Source of the DNA: JANXSS01 sp043729515
GTDB taxonomy: Bacteria; Pseudomonadota; Gammaproteobacteria; Burkholderiales; Burkholderiaceae_D
NCBI GenBank assembly: GCA_043729515.1
Contig: JAYTLK010000154.1
Location: forward strand, 1-42,067
DNA length: 42,067 bases
Direction of reading: 5' to 3'
A model generated the notes under the pieces. That model was not told the DNA's origin. It did not search any database and worked only from the letters and a program-made list of their open reading frames with translations. This document shows positions 17,357 to 27,936 of the stretch, one piece after another (the first letter of the stretch is position 1; each line of letters opens with the position of its first letter). The position numbers were made by a program, and so were the translations under genes.

Positions 17357-18589
17357 ATGACAAAAGACGCGAAAAACCTGATCGTCGGACTCGATATCGG
17401 CACCTCGAAGGTAGTGGCGGTGGTGGCCGAAGTCCTGGCCAACGGCCGGCATGAAGTCATCGGTCTCGGCCAGCATGAATCCAAGGGCCTGAAAAAAGGC
17501 GTGGTGGTCAACATCGAAGCCACGGTCGAGTCGATCCAGCGCGCGCTGGAAGAAGCCGAGCTGATGGCTGACTGCAAGATCAGGAATGTCTATACCGGCA
17601 TCGCCGGCAGCCACATCAGGAGCTTCAACTCCAGTGGCATGGTCGCCATCAAGGACAAGGAAGTCACCGCCGCCGATGTTGCGCGCGTGATCGAAACCGC
17701 CAAGGCGGTAAATATCCCGACCGATCAGCAATTGCTGCACACGGTACCGCAGGAGTTCATCGTCGACAACCAGGAAGACGTGCGTGAGCCGATCGGCATG
17801 AGCGGCATCCGCCTGGAAGTCAAGGTTCATATCGTCACCGGCGCGGTATCGGCGGTGCAGAACATCGTGAAATGCATCCGCCGCTGCGGTCTGGAAGTGT
17901 CGGACCTGATCCTGCAACCGATGGCCTCGGCCGATGCGGTGCTGACGCCGGATGAAAAGGAACTCGGCGTGGTGCTGATCGACATCGGCGGCGGCACGAC
18001 AGACGTCGCGATCTTTACGGAAGGCGCAATCCGGCACACGGCCGTGATTCCGATCGCCGGCGACCAGATCACCAACGACATCGCCATGGCATTGCGTACG
18101 CCCACTGGCGAAGCCGAAGAAATCAAGCTGCGCTACGGCGTGGCCAAGCAGGTACTGGCCGACCCGGCCGAGACGCTCGAAGTGCCGGGCCTGGGCGACC
18201 GGGGCCCGCGGTCCCTGTCGCGCCAGGCGCTGGCGGCAGTCATCGAGCCACGCATCGAGGAACTGTTCGCGCTGGTCCATCAGGTGGTGCGGGAGTCCGG
18301 TTACGAGGAAGTGCTGTCGTCGGGCATCGTGCTGACCGGTGGCTCGGCGATGATGCCGGGCATGGTGGAGCTGGCGGAGGATATTTTCCTGAAGCCGGCG
18401 CGGCTTGGCACACCGGCCTACGACGGCCAGCTCGCCGACGTGGTGCGCAGCCCGCGTTATGCGACGGTGCTGGGCCTGCTGCTGGAAGCAAAGAAGCAGT
18501 ACCTGCGCGGCCACGTCGTCACCCGCCAGGATGGGTCGGTGAAAGCGATCTGGACCCGCATGAAGGAATGGTTTCTCGGGAATTTTTAA
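17357..18589 (+). CDS. ftsA: Cell division protein FtsA
   Basis: FtsA is an actin-like ATPase that anchors FtsZ filaments to the membrane and recruits later divisome proteins. The 410-residue protein has the phosphate-1 motif GLDIGTSK (about residues 11-18), the IDIGGGTTDVAIF phosphate-2 segment and the LTGGSAMMPGM adenosine-site segment. The C-terminus WTRMKEWFLGNF is the expected amphipathic membrane-targeting helix. Length is normal. It is separated from ftsZ by an unusually long, repeat-bearing gap of about 350 bases. Confidence 0.97.
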   Translation: MTKDAKNLIVGLDIGTSKVVAVVAEVLANGRHEVIGLGQHESKGLKKGVVVNIEATVESIQRALEEAELMADCKIRNVYTGIAGSHIRSFNSSGMVAIKDKEVTAADVARVIETAKAVNIPTDQQLLHTVPQEFIVDNQEDVREPIGMSGIRLEVKVHIVTGAVSAVQNIVKCIRRCGLEVSDLILQPMASADAVLTPDEKELGVVLIDIGGGTTDVAIFTEGAIRHTAVIPIAGDQITNDIAMALRTPTGEAEEIKLRYGVAKQVLADPAETLEVPGLGDRGPRSLSRQALAAVIEPRIEELFALVHQVVRESGYEEVLSSGIVLTGGSAMMPGMVELAEDIFLKPARLGTPAYDGQLADVVRSPRYATVLGLLLEAKKQYLRGHVVTRQDGSVKAIWTRMKEWFLGNF

Positions 18590-18661
18590 GCGTTTGTGTT
18601 GGCAAACGGTGTGTGGGCGGATTTTGCAGGTGGAAGTGCAGCAGCGGGGGCAGATGCACGA

Positions 18662-18700
18662 CAAAAGCAAGGCAAAAGCAAGGCAAAAGCGGAGCAAAAG
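18662..18700. repeat. 11-bp tandem repeat, about 3.5 copies
   Basis: The unit CAAAAGCAAGG occurs at 18662-18672 and 18673-18683. A degenerate copy CAAAAGCGGAG follows at 18684-18694 and a partial CAAAAG at 18695-18700. It lies in the ftsA-ftsZ gap. Confidence 0.85.
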
Positions 18701-18730
18701 TAATTGCAGGAGCAGTTGCAACAGCAGTTA

Positions 18731-18778
18731 GCAGTTGCTAGTCGTCACACCGCGTGATGCCTAGCGACTGACAACTGC
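18731..18778 (+). other. Stem-loop in the ftsZ leader
   Basis: GCAGTTG (18731-18737) pairs with CAACTGC (18772-18778). AGTCG (18740-18744) pairs with CGACT (18765-18769) across a two-base internal mismatch/wobble. The 20-base apical part holds a smaller TCAC/GTGA pairing. No T-run follows, so it is more likely an mRNA structure or protein site than a terminator. Confidence 0.6.
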
Positions 18779-18939
18779 AAGCAGTCGCAGTGACGTGGCA
18801 ATGTTGGGCAGATGCGATATCGGAGAGGGCGCCGGCGGATCTGTCGAATCGTTTGAATGATGTGAATTTCGGGGTGGCAGTCGCGTCGGGCGCGGCCACC
18901 GATCCTTTATGCAGGTGTACGTATTTTTTGGAGCTTCAA

Positions 18940-20139
18940 ATGGAAATCGATATCCTCGACAACGCCGATTCCGGTACCGTCATCAAGGTCGTTGGCGTCG
19001 GCGGCGCCGGCGGCAATGCGGTGCAACACATGATCAACAAAGGCGTCTCCGGCGTCGAATTCATCGCCGCCAACACCGATGCCCAGGCATTGAAGATGTC
19101 GAAGGCGCACAACGTGATCCAGATCGGCGAGACCGGCCTGGGTGCGGGCATGAAGCCGGCCATCGGCCGCCAGCTGGCCGAGGAGTCGCGCAGCCGCATC
19201 GAAGACGCCTTGCGTGGCGCGCACATGGTGTTCATCGCCGCCGGCATGGGTGGCGGCACCGGCACCGGTGCGGCACCGATCGTGGCGCAGATCGCCAAGG
19301 AACAGGGCGCGCTCACCGTTGCCGTGGTCTCCAAGCCGTTCTCCTACGAAGGCCAGAAGTGCATGGACATTGCCGACGAAGGCTTGGAAGCGCTGTCGCA
19401 GCATGTCGATTCGCTGATCATCATCCTGAATGAAAAACTGGAAGAGATCTATGAAGACGACAGCATGATCGAATGGCTGCAGCATGCCGATGACGTGTTG
19501 AACAACGCCGTGGCCGGCATCGCCGAGATCATCAACGTGCCAGGCCACATCAATGTCGACTTCAACGACGTCAAAACCATCATGGGCGAGCAGGGCAAGG
19601 CAATGATGGGCACGGCCACCGCCTCCGGTGTCGACCGTGCACGCATCGCCGCCGAGCAGGCCGTGGCGTCGCCGCTGCTGGACGGCATCGACCTCTCGGG
19701 TGCGCGCGGCGTGCTGGTCAACGTGACAGCCAGCCGTAACCTGAAAGGCAAGGAAATCAAGGAAGTCATGGCGACCGTGCGGGCATTTGCCGCGCCCGAC
19801 GCATCGATCGCCCAGGGCATCGCCTACGACGACACGATGGGCGACGACATCCGCGTCACGGTGGTGGCAACGGGTCTCGGCCGCGCGCGCAAGAACGTGC
19901 AACTGGTACAGGCACCGATGCCGGTGCTGCGCACGGGCACCAACAACGAAGCCGTCATGGGTGGTGCCGGTCTGGGTCATGTTCCGGGCCGTGCGGCAGG
20001 CCACGCGGCGCCGATGGACAACATGAAGGCGCCGGCGGTATGGCGGCGTGAATCGGCATCGGAAACGGTGCGGGCGCTGGAAAAGAACGGCATGGAAACA
20101 TACGACATTCCGGCCTTCCTGCGCAAGCAGGCGGACTGA
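18940..20139 (+). CDS. ftsZ: Cell division GTPase FtsZ
   Basis: FtsZ is the tubulin-like GTPase that forms the Z-ring. The 399-residue protein contains the tubulin signature GGGTGTG at residues 104-110, the VGVGGAGGNAV nucleotide-binding segment near the start, the T7-loop segment NVDFNDVKTIMGEQG, and the conserved C-terminal peptide YDIPAFLRKQ that binds FtsA and other partners. The linker before that peptide is short (about 50 residues). The ATG at 18940 is preceded by GGAG at 18930-18933; the frame is open further upstream but without homology. It is the last dcw gene and is followed by hairpins. Confidence 0.98.
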   Translation: MEIDILDNADSGTVIKVVGVGGAGGNAVQHMINKGVSGVEFIAANTDAQALKMSKAHNVIQIGETGLGAGMKPAIGRQLAEESRSRIEDALRGAHMVFIAAGMGGGTGTGAAPIVAQIAKEQGALTVAVVSKPFSYEGQKCMDIADEGLEALSQHVDSLIIILNEKLEEIYEDDSMIEWLQHADDVLNNAVAGIAEIINVPGHINVDFNDVKTIMGEQGKAMMGTATASGVDRARIAAEQAVASPLLDGIDLSGARGVLVNVTASRNLKGKEIKEVMATVRAFAAPDASIAQGIAYDDTMGDDIRVTVVATGLGRARKNVQLVQAPMPVLRTGTNNEAVMGGAGLGHVPGRAAGHAAPMDNMKAPAVWRRESASETVRALEKNGMETYDIPAFLRKQAD

Positions 20140-20149
20140 ACGTCGTGCG

Positions 20150-20206
20150 CCGGTCTTGACCGGCATCAATCTTCACACCGTCGCCGGGAGCTTCCCGCCG
20201 GCGGTG
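20150..20206 (+). terminator. Two tandem hairpins after ftsZ, terminator-like
   Basis: A perfect short palindrome (CCGGTC 20150-20155, GACCGG 20158-20163) is followed by a 14-bp stem with one mismatch and one wobble (20176-20189 with 20193-20206, loop GCT). No clear T-run follows. It probably marks the 3' end of the dcw transcript or protects it, but intrinsic termination is uncertain. Confidence 0.45.
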
Positions 20207-20327
20207 TTGTCACATTCGCCATGCGGTCTGCAGGCTCCGCCCGAAACGGGCATACTTCTCGCGCGACCAGGCACGCCTGAGCCGCACCAACATAAAAACC
20301 AGCCCCACCAGATGAGGAGACTTCCAG

Positions 20328-20834
20328 ATGACCATCAAGATCGGTGACCGCCTGCCTGCAGGCATTCTTTCCGAATTCGTCGACGTTGAAACCGAAGGTT
20401 GCTCGATCGGCCCGAGCACGGTAAAGGTGGAAGATGCCGTCGCCGGCAAGACGATCGCGATCTTCGGCTTGCCGGGCGCGTTCACGCCGACCTGCTCGGC
20501 CCAGCATGTGCCCGGGTATGTCAAGTGCGCCGCCGATCTGAAGGCCAAGGGCGTCGACGAAATCTGGTGCATCTCGGTCAATGACGCGTTCGTCATGGGC
20601 GCCTGGGGGCGCGATCAGAAAGCCACTGGCATCGTGCGCATGCTGGGCGATGGCAGCGCGACTTACACCAAGGCGCTCGGCCTTGATGCAGACTTCAGCA
20701 AGAACAACATGGGTGTCCGGTCACGCCGCTATTCCGCGCTGGTGGTCGACGGCGTGGTCAAGCAGCTGAACATGGAAGAAGCCGGCAAGTTCGTTGTCTC
20801 GAATGCCGAGACGATGCTCAAGCAGCTCGGCTGA
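20328..20834 (+). CDS. Prx5-type peroxiredoxin
   Basis: This 168-residue protein belongs to the peroxiredoxin-5 branch of the AhpC/TSA thioredoxin-fold family, which reduces hydrogen and alkyl peroxides with thiol donors. The active-site motif PGAFTPTCS carries the peroxidatic Cys56. Other cysteines (25, 67, 81) are present, and whether one is a resolving Cys cannot be decided here. The ATG has a good GAGGAG site at 20314-20319. The location between ftsZ and lpxC is a recurring Burkholderiales arrangement. It is probably cytoplasmic, as no signal peptide is visible. Confidence 0.93.
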   Translation: MTIKIGDRLPAGILSEFVDVETEGCSIGPSTVKVEDAVAGKTIAIFGLPGAFTPTCSAQHVPGYVKCAADLKAKGVDEIWCISVNDAFVMGAWGRDQKATGIVRMLGDGSATYTKALGLDADFSKNNMGVRSRRYSALVVDGVVKQLNMEEAGKFVVSNAETMLKQLG

Positions 20835-20863
20835 TCGATGCCACGGTTGATCGACGGCACGGT

Positions 20864-20879
20864 TGTTATACTCTCCCCA
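20864..20879 (+). promoter_or_regulatory. Extended -10 promoter of lpxC, probably leaderless
   Basis: TGT followed by TATACT (20864-20872) is an extended -10 element, which can work without a good -35 box. Only 6 bases separate it from the lpxC ATG at 20879. The expected start of transcription is therefore at or next to the A of the ATG, and no Shine-Dalgarno sequence is present. Confidence 0.55.
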
Positions 20880-21814
20880 TGTTAAAACAACGTACCGTCA
20901 AGCAGCTCGTCAAGACCACCGGCGTCGGCCTGCATTCAGGCACGAAGGTGGAACTGACGCTGCGGCCGGCACCGGTCGATACCGGCATCGTGTTTCGCCG
21001 GGTGGACCTGTCGCCGGTGGTGGAGTTTCCGGCCTCGGCCCTGGCCGTGGGCGACACCCGCATGGCATCTACCCTGGAGCGGGGAGGCGCCAAGGTGTCG
21101 ACCGTCGAACATCTGATGTCGGCCTGTGCCGGCCTGGGTATCGACAACCTGCTGGTCGATGTCACGGCCGAGGAAATCCCGATCATGGATGGCTCGGCCT
21201 CGTCCTTCGTTTTTCTGTTGCAGCAAGCCGGCTTGCAGGAACAGGCTGCGGCCAAGAAATTCATCCGCATCAAGAAGCCGGTCGAAGTACGCGAGGGACA
21301 GGGCGAGAAGGAAAAGTGGGCCCGGCTCGATCCTTATGACGGCTTCAAGCTGAAATTTTTCATCGAATTCAATCATCCGGCCGTTGATGGCACAGGGCAG
21401 ACGGCCGAAGTCGATTTCAGCGTCGAGTCGTATGTGAAGGAAATCTCGCGGGCCCGCACCTTCGGTTTCATGCAGGATGTCGAGACTTTGCGCGGCATCG
21501 GCCTTGCCCGCGGCGGTTCGTTGGAAAATGCCATCGTCATGGATGAATACCGGATCCTGAACGCCGATGGCCTGCGTTATGAAAACGAGTTCGTGCGGCA
21601 CAAGATCCTGGACGCAATCGGTGACCTGTATCTGGTCGGTCATCCGCTGCTGGCGAGTTACAGCGCGCATAAATCCGGTCATACGCTTAACAACCTGCTG
21701 CTACGGGCTTTGCTGAAACAGCCGGAAGCCTACGATATCGTCAGCTTCGATGATCTTGCCGTGGCACCGGGAAGCTACGTTCGACAGGCTGGGCGCGAAT
21801 GGGCCTTGAACTAG
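20879..21814 (+). CDS. lpxC: UDP-3-O-acyl-GlcNAc deacetylase LpxC
   Basis: LpxC is the zinc-dependent deacetylase that performs the committed step of lipid A synthesis. The 311-residue protein has the expected zinc ligands: His78 in the VEHLMSA segment, and His241 and Asp245 in the HKILDAIGDL segment. The NTDxR-like GDTRMASTL segment and the C-terminal GHTLNNLLLRALL segment are also typical. Length is close to the family norm. There is no ribosome-binding site, and a -10 element lies just upstream. A small DciA-like gene converges on it. Confidence 0.97.
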   Translation: MLKQRTVKQLVKTTGVGLHSGTKVELTLRPAPVDTGIVFRRVDLSPVVEFPASALAVGDTRMASTLERGGAKVSTVEHLMSACAGLGIDNLLVDVTAEEIPIMDGSASSFVFLLQQAGLQEQAAAKKFIRIKKPVEVREGQGEKEKWARLDPYDGFKLKFFIEFNHPAVDGTGQTAEVDFSVESYVKEISRARTFGFMQDVETLRGIGLARGGSLENAIVMDEYRILNADGLRYENEFVRHKILDAIGDLYLVGHPLLASYSAHKSGHTLNNLLLRALLKQPEAYDIVSFDDLAVAPGSYVRQAGREWALN

Positions 21815-21895
21815 AAGCGTCATGTTTGATCCGTATCGATCACCGGCTGCTGTCACCCGGTCTTGGTCAGTGCAACTTCGGTGAGTTCGGTTGCC

Positions 21896-22390
21896 TCAAC
21901 GGCGACGACGCACCATCGCCTCGATGGCAGCTTTCAATGCCTGGTTGCGAGGGGAATCCGTCAGCGCATCGCCGAGTGCGGCAAAAGCGGTCGTGGCAAT
22001 CGGCGGCAGGCTCGGCGGGGTGATTTTCACGGGGCGCTCGCGCTTTTGTGCAACTTGCACTTTCAACCGGATTGCACTAACCTGCCAGCCCTGCTGTAAC
22101 AAAGATTCTTGTAGTTTTGGCAACTGTTGTTTCAGCTTCGCCGCCAGTGCCGCATTCGGCGTCGACAGCACCAGTTGACCTGCTTCAAACAGCACCACCG
22201 CACATGTGGCGAACATGGCTGGCAATGTCGCAGCACATGCTTTTTGTAAAGCGACCATTCGGGTCACACCCGGCAGGATCGCCGCCATCCTGGTATTTGC
22301 CCGCAAAAAATCCGCGGCTCCCTGTGCTGACCGCGACGTTCCGCCGGACCGGGAGCCTGGCTGATTTGGTGGAAATGAAGAGGAACGCAT
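21896..22390 (-). CDS. DciA-like DUF721 protein
   Basis: The 164-residue protein contains the DUF721 core: a helix-rich segment with LQKACAATLPAMFA, then a strand-forming VVLFEAGQLVLSTPNAA and KLKQQLPKLQESLLQQGW. DUF721 includes DciA, the replicative helicase operator used by most bacteria that lack DnaC. The assignment to a helicase-loading role is from the family and was not tested here. The second ATG (at 22390) is preferred because an AAGGTG site lies 8 bases upstream; the ATG at 22396 would have only 2 bases of spacing. It is convergent with lpxC and divergent from the M23 gene, an order also seen in other proteobacteria. Confidence 0.8.
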   Translation of the reverse strand: MRSSSFPPNQPGSRSGGTSRSAQGAADFLRANTRMAAILPGVTRMVALQKACAATLPAMFATCAVVLFEAGQLVLSTPNAALAAKLKQQLPKLQESLLQQGWQVSAIRLKVQVAQKRERPVKITPPSLPPIATTAFAALGDALTDSPRNQALKAAIEAMVRRRR

Positions 22391-22456
22391 CGTCATTTCA
22401 CCTTATCACAACTCACCGCCACCGCTTTCGTGGCGACATGAGCCAGAGGAAATCAG

Positions 22457-23425
22457 ATGCAAATAATTTTGCTGCATTCCCGTTTCAGGCAAGCCCGTTC
22501 CGTCACGCTCTCGTCGCGTCATCTGCTGGTTGCACTGGTCCTGTTCGTGCTGGCTGTGGCGGCGTCGGCGGTCGGGCTCGATTTGCTGGTATTGCGCCCT
22601 GGCGCGCCGTTTCGGCTGCCCTTCATCGCCAGCCTGCCGGTGCCTGACGTTCCTGAAGAGGCCGGGCGCAGGGACCGCTACCTGCGTGAAAACCTGGCCG
22701 CCATGGCAGCCCGCCTGGGCGAAATGCAGGCGCAGCTGATGCGTCTGGATGCGCTCGGCGAGCGGGTGCAGGGCCTGGCGGGCGTCAAGCCGGAGGAATT
22801 CAATTTCAAGGAAATGCCGGGTCGTGGGGGCGCGGAACCATCGAGCTTCGCCCGCCCGAGTCGCGACCTGACCATGCAGCAGTTCCAGGCGGCGCTGGAC
22901 GCCATGGCCCGTGACCTGGAGCATCGCGCCGATTACATGAATGTGGTCGAAACCGCCCTGATCACGGACCGCATCAAGTCGAAACTGTTGCCGACCGTGC
23001 AGCCGGTCAACGTCACCTACAACGCTTCGGGATTCGGCTGGCGCTTCGATCCCTTCAATGGCCGCAGCACCTTTCATGAGGGCATCGACTTTCCAGCGTC
23101 GGTGGGAACGCCGATCGTCGCGGCCGCCGGTGGCGTCGTCATTGCAGCTGAATACCATCATGAATTCGGCAACATGCTGGACATCGACCACGGCAACGAC
23201 ATCGTGACCCGCTATGCGCATGCGTCGCGGTTGTTGATGAAAGTGGGCGACATCGTTCAACGCGGCCAGCATGTGGCCGACATCGGCTCGACCGGACGAT
23301 CGACCGGCGCCCATCTGCATTTCGAAGTCCTGGTAAAGGGCGTGGCCCAGGATCCGAACAAGTTTCTTGCCGCTGGCGCGAGCCAGGCGAAGCAGGCCGC
23401 CCTGGCGACGCTGGACAAGCGCTGA
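22457..23425 (+). CDS. M23 family metallopeptidase, membrane-anchored
   Basis: This 322-residue protein has one N-terminal membrane segment (about residues 22-45), a periplasmic helical region, and a C-terminal M23 (LytM) domain. The zinc ligands His207 and Asp211 (HEGID) and His288 of the HLH motif (286-288) are all present, as is the conserved YAHAS histidine. It is therefore probably an active peptidoglycan endopeptidase rather than a degenerate activator. The start has a GAGGAA site. Its place between the DUF721 gene and secA is conserved in many proteobacteria. The physiological substrate bond is not evident from sequence. Confidence 0.9.
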   Translation: MQIILLHSRFRQARSVTLSSRHLLVALVLFVLAVAASAVGLDLLVLRPGAPFRLPFIASLPVPDVPEEAGRRDRYLRENLAAMAARLGEMQAQLMRLDALGERVQGLAGVKPEEFNFKEMPGRGGAEPSSFARPSRDLTMQQFQAALDAMARDLEHRADYMNVVETALITDRIKSKLLPTVQPVNVTYNASGFGWRFDPFNGRSTFHEGIDFPASVGTPIVAAAGGVVIAAEYHHEFGNMLDIDHGNDIVTRYAHASRLLMKVGDIVQRGQHVADIGSTGRSTGAHLHFEVLVKGVAQDPNKFLAAGASQAKQAALATLDKR

Positions 23426-23467
23426 CCCGTATCCACCAGGCACTTGTTTCTACCGGATCGGGCCGCA

Positions 23468-23517
23468 TCTCCTGCCCAGGCGGCAATCGGCCGAAGCGCA
23501 TCGGCCGGGGCAGGAGA
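23468..23517 (+). other. Strong nested stem-loop between the M23 gene and secA
   Basis: TCTCCTGCCC (23468-23477) pairs perfectly with GGGCAGGAGA (23508-23517). Inside it CGGCCG (23488-23493) pairs with CGGCCG (23502-23507). There is no T-run. It could end or stabilise the M23 transcript, and the secA promoter lies directly downstream. Confidence 0.6.
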
Positions 23518-23530
23518 CGCCTGGCGAGCA

Positions 23531-23539
23531 TGCTAAAAT
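23531..23539 (+). promoter_or_regulatory. Probable extended -10 promoter of secA
   Basis: TGC followed by TAAAAT (23531-23539) is an extended -10 motif. No good -35 box lies 17 bp upstream. Transcription from about 23546 would give a leader of about 174 nt before secA. A second possible -10, TAGAAT at 23708-23713, sits 6 bases before the secA ATG. Confidence 0.5.
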
Positions 23540-23565
23540 CGTGCGCTTTCGCCGCGCGATTCCGC

Positions 23566-23719
23566 ATGGCGCGCAGCGGCTGGCCGGCACTGCCGGCTCT
23601 CGCGGCGCACCGGAATCGTTTCACCGCGTTGTTGCAGGCTCCACCCGCAGGCGCGATCCGCAGGCCGGACTGCAGGCGCAACCCGCATTCACCCGGCGCC
23701 CTTTTTTTAGAATCCAAGC

Positions 23720-23748
<29 letters not shown>
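23566..23748 (+). CDS. Hypothetical leader reading frame overlapping the secA start
   Basis: An open frame of 60 codons from the ATG at 23566 (72 codons if begun at 23530) runs through the whole secA leader and ends 29 bases inside secA in another frame. Third codon positions in the first half are about 80% G or C by my count, which is coding-like but also common by chance here. There is no clear Shine-Dalgarno site. The segment FTALLQAPPAGAIRRP has a Phe, a Pro pair and an Ile-Arg that faintly recall Sec-monitoring arrest peptides. This is weak similarity and the frame may not be translated. Confidence 0.25.
23675..23708 (+). terminator. Possible attenuator hairpin just before secA
   Basis: GGCGC (23675-23679) can pair with GCGCC (23696-23700), and seven Ts follow (23702-23708). 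The stem is short and the loop long (16 bases). GCAGGC occurs three times between 23648 and 23679, so alternative pairings with GCGCC are possible. The same T-run also overlaps a -10-like TAGAAT, so its role is ambiguous. Confidence 0.3.
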
Positions 23749-26521
<2,773 letters not shown>

Positions 26522-26531
26522 GATTCCCGGC

Positions 26532-26548
26532 CCGCCGGCTGCCGGCGG
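26532..26548 (+). other. Short GC hairpin between secA and argJ
   Basis: CCGCCGGC (26532-26539) is complementary to GCCGGCGG (26541-26548), giving a very tight stem. There is no T-run. It is probably an mRNA structure between two cotranscribed genes. Confidence 0.4.
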
Positions 26549-26575
26549 TCATTCCACTCTGATTCCCATTCCGCC

Positions 26576-27835
26576 ATGCCTGTCAATCTCGCCCTGCCCG
26601 TTGCCACCGACCTGAAACCTGTGCCTGGCATCGCGCTCGGGTTTGCCGAAGCCGGCGTGCGCAAGCCGGGCCGCAAGGACGTGCTGGTGATGCAACTGGC
26701 CCCAGGCGCGACGGTGGCGGGCGTCTTCACCACCAACCGCTTTTGTGCTGCGCCAGTGCAGGTCTGCAAGGCGCATCTCGAAGGGCTGCAGTTCACTGAC
26801 GCCGCCGATGCGCCGGCAGTCTCCGGCATCCGGGCGCTGCTGATCAATACCGGCAATGCAAATGCCGGTACCGGCGAGTCCGGGCTGGCCGATGCCAACG
26901 CCACGTGCGTCGCCCTGGCCGGATTGCTCGACTGCGAACCGTCGCAGATCCTGCCGTTCTCGACCGGTGTGATCCTGGAGCCTCTGCCGGTGGCCCGCAT
27001 CGTCGCCGGCCTGCCTGCCGCAATCGACAATCTGAGGGAAGACAACTGGCTGGCGGCCGCGCAGGCCATCATGACGACCGATACCCAACCCAAGGCAGCC
27101 TCGCGCCAGCTCGACATCGGCGGCAGGACCGTCACGCTGACAGGCATCAGCAAGGGTGCCGGCATGATCCGGCCGAACATGGCCACCATGCTCGGTTACA
27201 TCGCCACCGACGCCGCCGTCTCCCAGCCGCTCCTGGAACATCTGGTCAAGGATGCTGCCGACCGTTCCTTCAATTGCATCACCATCGACGGCGACACCTC
27301 GACCAACGATTCCTTCATCCTGATGGCCACCGGCGCCTCGGGCGTGCAGATCAGCGATGCCGAATCGCCCGACTATGCCGCCTTGTCGAACGCCGTTTTT
27401 TCGCTGGCGCAGGAACTGGCGCAGATGATCGTGCGCGACGGCGAGGGGGCGACCAAATTCATCACCATCATAGTGGAACAGGGCAAGTCAATCGAAGAGT
27501 GCCGCAAGATCGCCTACGCCATCGGCCATTCGCCGCTGGTCAAGACCGCTTTCTTCGCCTCGGACCCGAACCTGGGCCGGATCCTGGCCGCCGTCGGCTA
27601 TGCGGGCGTGGAGGACCTCGATGTCGGCAAGCTCGATCTGTATCTCGACGACGTGCTGGTGGCACGCCAGGGCGGCCGCAATCCGGCTTATGCAGAAGCC
27701 GATGGCCAGCGCGTCATGAAGCAGGCGGAGATCACGGTGCGGGTCTGCCTGGGTCGCGGCGACGTGGCGGCCACCATCTGGACCTGCGATCTGTCGCATG
27801 ATTACGTGAGCATCAACGCCGATTACCGCTCGTAA
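26576..27835 (+). CDS. argJ: Bifunctional ornithine acetyltransferase / N-acetylglutamate synthase ArgJ
   Basis: ArgJ recycles the acetyl group from N-acetylornithine to glutamate in arginine synthesis, and in bifunctional forms also uses acetyl-CoA. The 419-residue precursor cleaves itself before a threonine in the segment KGAGMIRPNMATML, where Thr204 should become the N-terminal nucleophile of the beta chain. The NTGNANAGTG segment and the TIDGDTSTND segment are typical. Whether it is mono- or bifunctional cannot be decided by eye. It follows secA by 54 bases, an order shared with other beta- and gammaproteobacteria. Confidence 0.96.
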   Translation: MPVNLALPVATDLKPVPGIALGFAEAGVRKPGRKDVLVMQLAPGATVAGVFTTNRFCAAPVQVCKAHLEGLQFTDAADAPAVSGIRALLINTGNANAGTGESGLADANATCVALAGLLDCEPSQILPFSTGVILEPLPVARIVAGLPAAIDNLREDNWLAAAQAIMTTDTQPKAASRQLDIGGRTVTLTGISKGAGMIRPNMATMLGYIATDAAVSQPLLEHLVKDAADRSFNCITIDGDTSTNDSFILMATGASGVQISDAESPDYAALSNAVFSLAQELAQMIVRDGEGATKFITIIVEQGKSIEECRKIAYAIGHSPLVKTAFFASDPNLGRILAAVGYAGVEDLDVGKLDLYLDDVLVARQGGRNPAYAEADGQRVMKQAEITVRVCLGRGDVAATIWTCDLSHDYVSINADYRS

Positions 27836-27851
27836 CGCCGGCAACGCTCAC

Positions 27852-27891
27852 GGCGCTGGCATCGCGCGTAGAAAACGCGCCGGCCAGCGCC
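27852..27891 (+). other. Nested inverted repeat between argJ and the DUF815 gene
   Basis: GGCGCTGGC (27852-27860) pairs perfectly with GCCAGCGCC (27883-27891). Inside, GCGCGT (27864-27869) pairs with ACGCGC (27875-27880) around an AGAAA loop. No T-run follows, so rho-independent termination is doubtful. Confidence 0.6.
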
Positions 27892-27936
27892 TGCGGCAGC
27901 CCTTGTCCCTGATTGTTTTCCGATATTGATTCTCCA

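Larger units (their letters stand above)
18590..18939. other. Long ftsA-ftsZ intergenic region
   Basis: The 350 bases between ftsA and ftsZ contain no convincing gene. They hold an 11-bp tandem repeat (18662-18700), a strong imperfect hairpin (18731-18778) and several scattered GCAGT/CAGTTGC words. An open frame from 18790 is only an N-terminal extension of ftsZ without family similarity. No promoter with both good boxes was found by eye. A separate ftsZ promoter here would be reasonable but is not shown. Confidence 0.6.

Noticed and set aside
18662..18700. Possible CRISPR-like array
   Set aside because: The units are 11 bp, directly adjacent and without spacers; this is a simple tandem repeat.
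17141..18721. 526-codon minus-strand open frame antisense to ftsA
   Set aside because: Antisense shadow of a well-supported ftsA gene.
18790..18939. N-terminal extension of FtsZ
   Set aside because: The added 50 residues match no FtsZ N-terminus, and the ATG at 18940 has a GGAG site.
22457..23425. M23 gene as a SecM equivalent upstream of secA
   Set aside because: It is a full-length peptidase with complete zinc ligands and is separated from secA by a stem-loop and a promoter; it has no arrest motif at its C-terminus.
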